NCBI RefSeq assembly: GCF_030445035.2
Contig: NC_080677.1
Location: 157,791,169-157,855,168, forward strand
DNA length: 64,000 nucleotides
DNA from: Dasypus novemcinctus
Taxonomy: Eukaryota; Chordata; Mammalia; Cingulata; Dasypodidae
Direction of reading: 5' to 3'
The notes under the pieces are model-generated. The model saw only the letters and a program-made list of their open reading frames with translations. It had not been told where the DNA came from and made no database searches. Both the position numbers and the translations under genes were made by a program. Of this stretch, positions 56,905-64,000 are shown one piece after another (the first letter of the stretch is position 1; every line of letters starts with the position of its first letter).

Positions 56905-58309
56905 ACAGCAAAGAAAATTCTGCCTACTTCCTTTTACATTTCCTCTAAGTAAGGATTCAAGTGGATGAGCCAGTCACATATCTTTTTGCTTTGGCATTTC
57001 CCAAAGCTTTTAGAAAACTCATTTAAAAATGGAGATTTCCTCTGAACCCAGAAGTCTAGATTCTTAAATGTTCTCTAGAGTAGGATCCTACCACAGCACC
57101 CACTCTTTCCCCGTCTTCTCCTCACAGCCCCTTATTTACTTTTCCTGAGTCTGAGTGCACGTGCTCAGGGTGGGCTCTGTCCCTGCCCTAAGGATGGCCC
57201 ACAGTCTCAGCAAATCCCACTCCCCTGGCCACAGAGCTTGGTTCAGGGCACCCATGCCAGGTTCTTACTCCTATAGGCTGAGGGGCTTGAATCTGGGACT
57301 CATCTGAGACTAGAAACGCTGCAACCCAGCATAAAGAGCACAAGGGAGAACTTGCAAATGAAGCCAACACAGTGGAAGGCAGAGAAGAGAAATGGAGGGG
57401 AAAAAATCAAGACCTAATGGCATTATTTGAGCCCAGAATCCAAAGATACTAGAAGCCAGGCTATCTGTGGACTTCTTCAGTTGCGTGAGAACATAAATTC
57501 CATATTTGCCTTAAATCCTTCCTTTAGAACAGATGTTCTAACACTTGTAAACCAATGCAGGAAAAATTATAACAGGCATGTTTAATCTGGGACCATTTCT
57601 TCATTTCAAGGCCCTTCCCCAAACTCACCAGGGGTTAGAGTCTCAGAGCTATAAAACCAACAAAAAGACTTCACAATTTCAAGTTGCTTTAAAACCAACA
57701 TCACAGGAAATGTGATGCTAGAATATTTAGTCAAGTTTTATTGTGTAGGCATTTTGAGAATCCAGATTCCATTTATAGGATAATCAAGAAAAACTGGCAG
57801 GAGAGGAATTAGGTGTACTCCGCTTGGCATGGCCATCTAAACTCACAAATGCATTAGAAATCATACAATAGACATAAGACAGATAGCCAGATCCTGAAGC
57901 ATGTGTAGATTTCTGAAGAATTTATTGCTCTTTTTCTGGCTGGCTTATGAAAACTTGTAGTTATGTAGCACTATTCACAAAAAGAAAATCTGATGCATTT
58001 GTATGAGAGAATCTTATAAAATGACCAACATGCGGCTTTGAGTTAGAAACTTTCCCTGTGATTGAACATTTGCAAGCAAACTACTGCATGTCCCATCTTA
58101 TTCATTACAGTCACTCACTCCACACTGAAGCCCCACTAAACGTAATGCAAATTACAACTCTTATTCCACCTAAGGATTATTATTTAATGCAGTGACCCTA
58201 GTTTTATAGTCCACAAATCCCTATTTGAGACAAGATTGTAATCTTTAGGGAAAAAAATGTAAAAAATGAAAACACAGCAATGTGCCAAGGTTTTAAAAAT
58301 AGGAAATTG
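56905..58309. other. Intergenic DNA, nothing recognised
   Basis: No gene or repeat family identified. Confidence 0.55.
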
Positions 58310-58324
58310 GTGCCATCTTGTGGT
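58310..58324 (-). promoter_or_regulatory. CTCF-like motif, minus strand
   Basis: Plus strand GTGCCATCTTGTGGT is the complement of ACCACAAGATGGCAC, a good fit to the CTCF core. It points toward the plus-strand motif at 51036. Confidence 0.4.
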
Positions 58325-59738
58325 TATAAAAAAATGAAAATAAAAATTTTATCTCACATTTTTCATGTTAAAGAATTTTCTTTCTTCCTTTATAGGAATA
58401 AAAAATAGATGTATGAATTTACACTACTTGCCTGGTGGAGATATTGATAGGAAGGATGAGGATAGAAATGGTGGAGGACTTGGAGAATGTGAAGTTGGCC
58501 ACAGGAAGGACAGAAAGAGAAAGATGAAAAACTAGTGTGCAAGAGAGGGAGAAAAAGAGAAAAGGGAAGAGCAAGAAGGGATTATATTAACACAGGGTAA
58601 AATCATGTGCATTAGATCATATGTGTCTAGGCAGAATTTTAAAATAATAATGACAAAAGTCAACATCTGTTGGATACACCAGGTAGAATGTTAAGCTCAG
58701 ATTGTACAACAATTCATTCCAAAAAAGATGTAACATTTTTTGCTATAGATTTTTAAAGCAGCTTGATCTCAGAAAGATTAAACTATGAAAAAATTCACCT
58801 TAGGGAAGAGAGATTTAAAGAATCTTCACTTACACTGCCATTTTATCCTGTAGTATCTAGTTTTTAAACATGTTTCAACCTCTCATTTTAAAAAATTCTC
58901 TGGCATATTCATTTAATCGTGAATGAACCCCATGCTCAGTGCTGGTGAATAAGAAAGCCACTTTATTCATGAAGCCCTCAAGTTGCAAGTGAAAGTGAAT
59001 GTAAATGGGGAGCTGATGGGGTAGCAAAACAGCAGGAGGGTGAGACAGGAAGAGAATCCCACTCTTAATGCTCTTACAACAAGAGGAGAATGGAAACATT
59101 CTTGCAGGAGTGAATCTGATCTTTGATGAAAATGAGCAAAAATTTGGATCGAATGCAGACATTTGTACATGAAAATCCTCCCTTAATTTTGGTGTTTGCC
59201 CTTGAATAGTTGGGTTTGATTTTAACCTTGACTTTAAACAGGCATAAGCATTCCCTTAACATTTACCTGCTTTTGGGATTTACATTGTTGGAAGCTCTGA
59301 CTGTGGCTGTTGTTACTTTCCATGAGGTATATATTATTCTGAAAGGTTTTATACTGACTACTGCAGTATTTCCTGTTTGAATGCAGAAACTCTATAATCT
59401 AAGAGAGATTTCAACAAATTTGGAGCAGAACTGTTTGCTGCTTTGTGTATTTTGTGCTTATCAGGATTCTTAAAGTTATTTTTTATAGTGAGACAGTAGA
59501 GTTGGTCTTGGCTGCTATGGGAGCCCTTCTTTTCTGCAGATTCATCATCTATGACACACACTCACTGATGCCTAGGTTATCACCTAAAGATTATATATTG
59601 GCTGCCATTAGCCTCTACTTGGATATCATCAATCTGTAGCCTTTACTTGGATATCATCAATCTGTTCCTGCACCTGTTGCAAATACTAGAAGCAGTTAAT
59701 AAAAAGTGATTGAAAGCAGGGTATAGAATTCTTTAAGA
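58325..59738. other. AT-rich intergenic DNA, nothing recognised
   Basis: No supported gene. Includes purine-rich sequence near 58500-58580 and a near-tandem pair of CCTCTACTTGGATATCATCA / CCTTTACTTGGATATCATCA at about 59611 and 59640. Confidence 0.55.
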
Positions 59739-60110
59739 GGAATGGACTTTGGCCCAGTGGTTAGGGCGTCCGTCTACCATATGGGAGGTTCGCGGTTCAA
59801 ACCCCGGGCCTCCTTGACCCGTGTGGAGCTGGCCATGCGCAGCGCTGATGCGCGCAAGGAGTGCCTTGCCACGCAAGGGTGTCCCCCGCATGAGGGAGCC
59901 CCACGCGCAAGGAGTGCGCCCGTGAGGAAAGCCACCCAGTGTGAAAAGAAAGAGCAGCCTGCCCAGGAATGGCGCCGCCCACACTTCCCGTGCCGCTGAC
60001 GACAACAGAAGCGGACAAAGAAACAAGACGCAGCAAATAGACACCGAGAACAGACAACCAGGGGAGGAGGGGAAATTAAATAAATAAATAAATCTTTAAA
60101 AAAAAAAAAA
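59739..60110 (+). mobile_element. DAS SINE, deleted subfamily, plus strand
   Basis: AGAATTCTTTAAGA flanks it perfectly (59725-59738, 60111-60124). Same internal deletion and same AAAGAAACAAGACGCAGC wording as the copy at 56563, but with a normal (AAAT)n/A tail. Confidence 0.95.
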
Positions 60111-60139
60111 AGAATTCTTTAAGAAATAAAATTGGAAAA

Positions 60140-60860
60140 ACATAATTAATTTTTTTTTTTAAAATCAACAAAAGAAAACCCTGGGAGAGGGAAGGAATCT
60201 GATTTTCAGAGTTATCACATCATAACATGCAAAATGTCTGATTTCAATTAAAAAGTAAAAAATATACTAAGAATCAGGAAAACACGGCCTATTCACAGGG
60301 AAAAACATGAACAGAAACCATCACAGAGGAAGTCGAGACATTAAACTTACTATACAAAGACTTTAACTTAACTGTCTTATGTTCAAAAAGCCAAGGGAAA
60401 CCATGGACAAAGAACTAAAGGAAATAGTGAAAATGACATTTTAAAAATGAGAATATCAGTAGAGACAAATTATGAAAAGGAACTGAAAAGTACAATACTG
60501 AAATGAAAAATTCACTTGACAGATTTGAGCAGGCAGGAGAATCAATGAACATCCTAATTTTGATGAAAAACATAAGTCTACACATCTATGAAGCTCAATG
60601 AATACCAAATAGGATAAACTTAAAGAAATATACACCAAGACACATTATAATTAAGCTGTCAAAAGCCAAAGACAATGTGAAAATCTTGAGGCAGCAAGAG
60701 AAAAGCAATGCATGACAGACAAGGGATCCTCAATAAGATTAATACCTGATTTATCATCAGAAACCACTGAAGCAAGAAGGACATGGGACAGCATAATAAA
60801 GTGCTGAAAGAAAAAAAACTGTCAACCAATAATTCTATATCCAGTAAAACTATTTCAAGT
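60140..60860 (+). mobile_element. HAL1/L1 ORF1-type fragment, plus strand
   Basis: GGAATCTGATTTTCAGAGTT, CACATTATAATTAAGCTGTC, AAGGGATCCTCAATAAGATT and CTGTCAACCAATAATTCTAT follow the HAL1/L1 ORF1 order seen at 36350-39393. It is broken. Confidence 0.75.
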
Positions 60861-61178
60861 TCTGCATTGACATCTTTGAGCCTTGTGCAGTCCCAAAATC
60901 CTAAACATGAATTCCCCTGCTCTTGCTACATATCCACTACTCCCCCATTAGGAAAGGCTCCCCACTCAACTAGTTCCCCTATCATTCAGACTAGCTGCAT
61001 GCCACCTGGTCCTCAATCTAACAGATTTTATTTCTCTGCCAGCCCAGGAAATTATTGAAACAAATCATTCCTATTTTCCGGTGGGCATCAGGGGCACCTA
61101 CCCTCTGGTCATCCATAGTCCCTGCTGGTTCACTCTGTTCCTATGTGTGTCCCTGCACAGCACATAGTGTCCTCCTCT
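60861..61178. other. Intergenic DNA, nothing recognised
   Basis: Unassigned. The 91-codon frame crossing from the L1 fragment is chance. Confidence 0.55.
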
Positions 61179-61183
61179 CCCAG

Positions 61184-61603
61184 TGTCTCAGTTACCCATA
61201 CAATGGGTTGGCTTAACAATAGGATTTACTGGCTCATGGTTTCGAGCCTAGGAGAAATCCAAAAATGAGGTGTCAGCAAGATAATATTTATTCCTCCAAA
61301 GACTGTGCCACCTTGGGGATGGCTGGCGGCAGTCCTCGAATTTCCTTGGCTTTTCTGACACAAGATTATGCCCTCTCCTTTCTCTTCCATGTTCTGGTGA
61401 CTTCTGGCTTCTAGCTTCTCATGGCTTTCTCTCTGTGACCTTCTCTATAAAGCCTCTGGCAATAGGATTAAGAACCATGCTGATTCAGGGGATCACACTG
61501 TAACTAAAAATCACATCTTAAAAACATCTGAAATGCACACACAGGAATAGATTAAGATTAATAACATGTTTTTTTTCTGGGGTACAAAATTCAATCTTCT
61601 GCA
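61184..61603 (-). mobile_element. Solo MaLR/ERVL-like LTR, minus strand
   Basis: TG...CA ends and perfect 5-bp duplication CCCAG (61179-61183, 61604-61608). Same family style as 32892 and 55339 (ACAATAGGATTTACTGGCTC, GGCAATAGGATTAAGAACCA). Solo fossil, no internal region. Confidence 0.85.
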
Positions 61604-61608
61604 CCCAG

Positions 61609-63504
61609 CCTGTGAGTATATGCGACTAAAATACTGCTGCCAATTTCATCTGCCCAGCATTGGGTATGGTATGTTCAGCCATCTCATTCTGTTAGAGCAG
61701 TGGATCCCTTCTTTGCTGATGGGGTGAATAGGAGGTCATTAGAACAACTGGTATCACATAGAAGGCCCAGCAGTGACCAAGAACACCTGGAGAGCATTTA
61801 TTAAATGCTCTTTTGCTAAATAACTGGTTCTTGATTCATTGAAGGCTAGCTGGGATAGAACTGTCAATTACTGGCCAGATTACACTTTGGCTTTTGCCAT
61901 ATTCTGTTGTCTCTCTTGGGTACTGCCATCTCCTCCTAATATAAAGTGTATTCCCATCCCCAAGGTAAGAACTATTGTTAATTGACTATATTCCAATGTA
62001 AGATGACATGAGGTATGGCCTTTGTCTGGCAGGTTGTCTCTGGGACTCCTGCCACCAAGTCTAAGGCAGGAGACCACTGACCAGTTTGTATAGGGGAAGA
62101 AAGGAGACTGACCTGCCAACAGTGACTGGGCCAGCAACAGCACACATTTTAATGGGTAACTTGTGTCTTGCTTGCTAGGAGTTGGGCTGGAACTATTGAA
62201 GATAAAGATTCTAGTGTACTGTGTCTAATGATCACCCAGCCATTATTTTGGTAGATGCCCACCTGCTAGGGCATGAGGTCACCACCATAAGTACCATGGA
62301 AAGGCAGAGTCCCATGTCATCAACAAAGGAAGAATTAAGAAGGGCTCAGCAATTGTCTCGTAAGAGTGGTTGTAAGAGTGATTGTTGTTTAGGCAAGAGT
62401 AGTGATGTTTCCCACTTCCTATGTTGCTGCTTCCCCTGCTGCTGTTTCACATACTCTCCTGACACCCCCAAGAGTATTCTGTGACCCCAACACTTAAGAG
62501 AATAAGAACCTGATGCCAAACTGAAGCCAGTGTGCCTGGGTTTGTTAGCGCTGCTGCTTACCGGAATGCCAGAGGGTTAACCTTACAATCATGGCAATAG
62601 ACAAAATGACTTTGCAGGTGGGGGCTCAATTCCAGGGAGATTGACTGGCATTCCCATCACTACCCAGAAAGTCTGCATGAGGAGTGATTGGGCAGGGACA
62701 GAAATAGAAAGCCACAACTATACAGCTAGAAATCCAAAATAGAAAGGAAACAGGGAGGGGAAGTGCCCCCAGTGGGAGGGGCCCTACGACGGATGGTTTC
62801 CATCTGCCGACCTCTGGATTGTGGGCTTTGCCCCTCTGCTATTTATACCTCACAACAAAGAACTTAATGAATCTGGAGTATAAGAAAAAAATCACCCACT
62901 ATACCCCTCGAGCATAGCAAAGAAGTTAATTAAACCCTAACCTAAGCTCAAGGTCCTTAAACTATACAAACCTTGCCATGGGGGAGGTATCTAACCCTGA
63001 TGAAATTTACAAATGTTAGCAGGATAAAAAGAACTTCCCCTCCAGCTGAAGTATATCCATGGGAAAAAAAAAAAAGTAATAAAAGAAAGAAGGAACCTGG
63101 ACACATGGGAAGGAAACAAACACAAATTTAACTGAAACAAAATTACAGTATTTGACCCAATTAGAAATTTAAAATTTAGAGAATAATTTATAAAGATGAA
63201 AGGGTACTGATTGGCTTTGATGCCAATCTGAATTAAATTTAGCAACTGCTGAAATGGCAAGTCATCATAGACTTAATCAGTACTGTGCCTCAAATTACAG
63301 CTATAATTGGAGATTCCACTAAATTTAAACATGGTATCCCCTATAATCTCAGAGGTGTAGCTATAAATAAAATACAGAACAGTAAGTATGCATTACTTCA
63401 ATCATTAGAACTTGTGTCTTGTCTAAATTTCCCATAGACATATCATTCATAGCCCTAAAAGAAAACCAATGGTAAGCATGGACAAACCCAATGAGTAATG
63501 AATT
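61609..63504. other. Intergenic DNA, nothing recognised
   Basis: No gene or named repeat. A polypurine/G-rich stretch lies at 62745-62785. The content could be an unrecognised old repeat. Confidence 0.45.
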
Positions 63505-63519
63505 AAAATTAAATTAAGG

Positions 63520-63938
63520 GAAGCGGACTTGGCCCAGTGGATAGGGCATCCATCTATCACATGGGAGGTCTGCGGTTCAAACCCCGGGCCTCCTTGACCC
63601 GTGTAGAGCTGGCCCATGCACAGTGCTGATGTGCGCAAGGAGTGCCCTGCCACACAGGGGTGCCCCCGCGTAGGGGAGCCCCACGCGCAAGGAGTGTGCC
63701 CCATAAGGAGAGCCACCCAGCACGAAAGATAAGTGCAGCCTGCCCAGGAATGGTGCCACACACACAGAGAGCTGACGCAGCAAGATGACGCAACAAAAAG
63801 AAACATAGATTCCCGAGCCGCTGACAACAGAAGCAGACAAAGAACACGTAGCAAATGGACACAGAGAACAGACAACTGAGGTGGGCGGGTGGGCAGGAAG
63901 GGAAGGGGAGAGAAATAAATAAAATAAATCTTAAAAAA
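63520..63938 (+). mobile_element. DAS-type SINE, full length, plus strand
   Basis: AAAATTAAATTAAGG flanks it perfectly (63505-63519, 63939-63953). The head GAAGCGGACTTGGCCCAGTG and the A-rich tail are intact, so it is a recent copy. Confidence 0.95.
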
Positions 63939-64000
63939 AAAATTAAATTAAGGTTTGGCTCCTATAAATTGGATTGACCAAATAGGGACCCATGGAACTC

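Noticed and set aside
63520-63600. tRNA-like sequences with A and B boxes
   Set aside because: They are the heads of SINEs with tails and target duplications; none folds into an intact tRNA gene standing alone.

Overview
This is a mammalian, almost certainly xenarthran (armadillo-type), genomic window. The strongest clue is a dense set of tRNA-derived SINEs whose consensus reads like the Dasypus DAS family (tRNA-like head, a GC-rich body repeatedly translating as GGPGFEPRTSHVVDG on one strand, then a purine-rich tail). About twenty copies or half-copies are present, on both strands, many with clean target-site duplications.

One protein-coding gene is supported: PTCHD3, on the + strand at 3899-12908, with four coding exons. 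Every exon junction has GT/AG and the phases agree, giving an uninterrupted 993-residue, roughly twelve-pass patched/RND-type membrane protein. Exon 1 lies in a strong CpG island (about 3520-4990) and carries two perfect 105-bp tandem units that add 35 residues to a Pro/Ala/Arg/Glu-rich N-terminus. Introns hold old MER5-type and L1 fragments. The 3' UTR is short, with AATAAA at 12994.

Downstream is about 50 kb of gene-poor, repeat-rich DNA. From 13.1 to 32.3 kb it is a multi-level nest: an old L1 on the - strand is split by a hAT-like DNA transposon (itself carrying SINEs), by a long L1 on the + strand, and by a 347-bp retroposed transcript with a 19-bp target duplication. The + strand L1 is in turn split by SINEs and by a 7.2-kb LTR element (23350-30575, - strand) whose two 474-bp LTRs look identical, so it is the youngest layer. 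A MaLR element with both LTRs follows (32892-35256). It interrupts a sequence that is itself a diverged copy of the segment at 700-2660.

From 36 to 41 kb a HAL1/L1 sequence was hit by a processed CNN3 (calponin-3) pseudogene (37186-39180, with target duplication). The rest (41-64 kb) contains L2-like, young L1 3' end, MaLR/ERVL-type LTR and SINE insertions. These are separated by AT-rich single-copy-looking DNA with no supportable gene. Two CTCF-like motifs (51036 + and 58310 -) are the only candidate regulatory sites outside the PTCHD3 promoter. No bacterial-type features, CRISPR arrays, rRNA or functional tRNA genes were seen.
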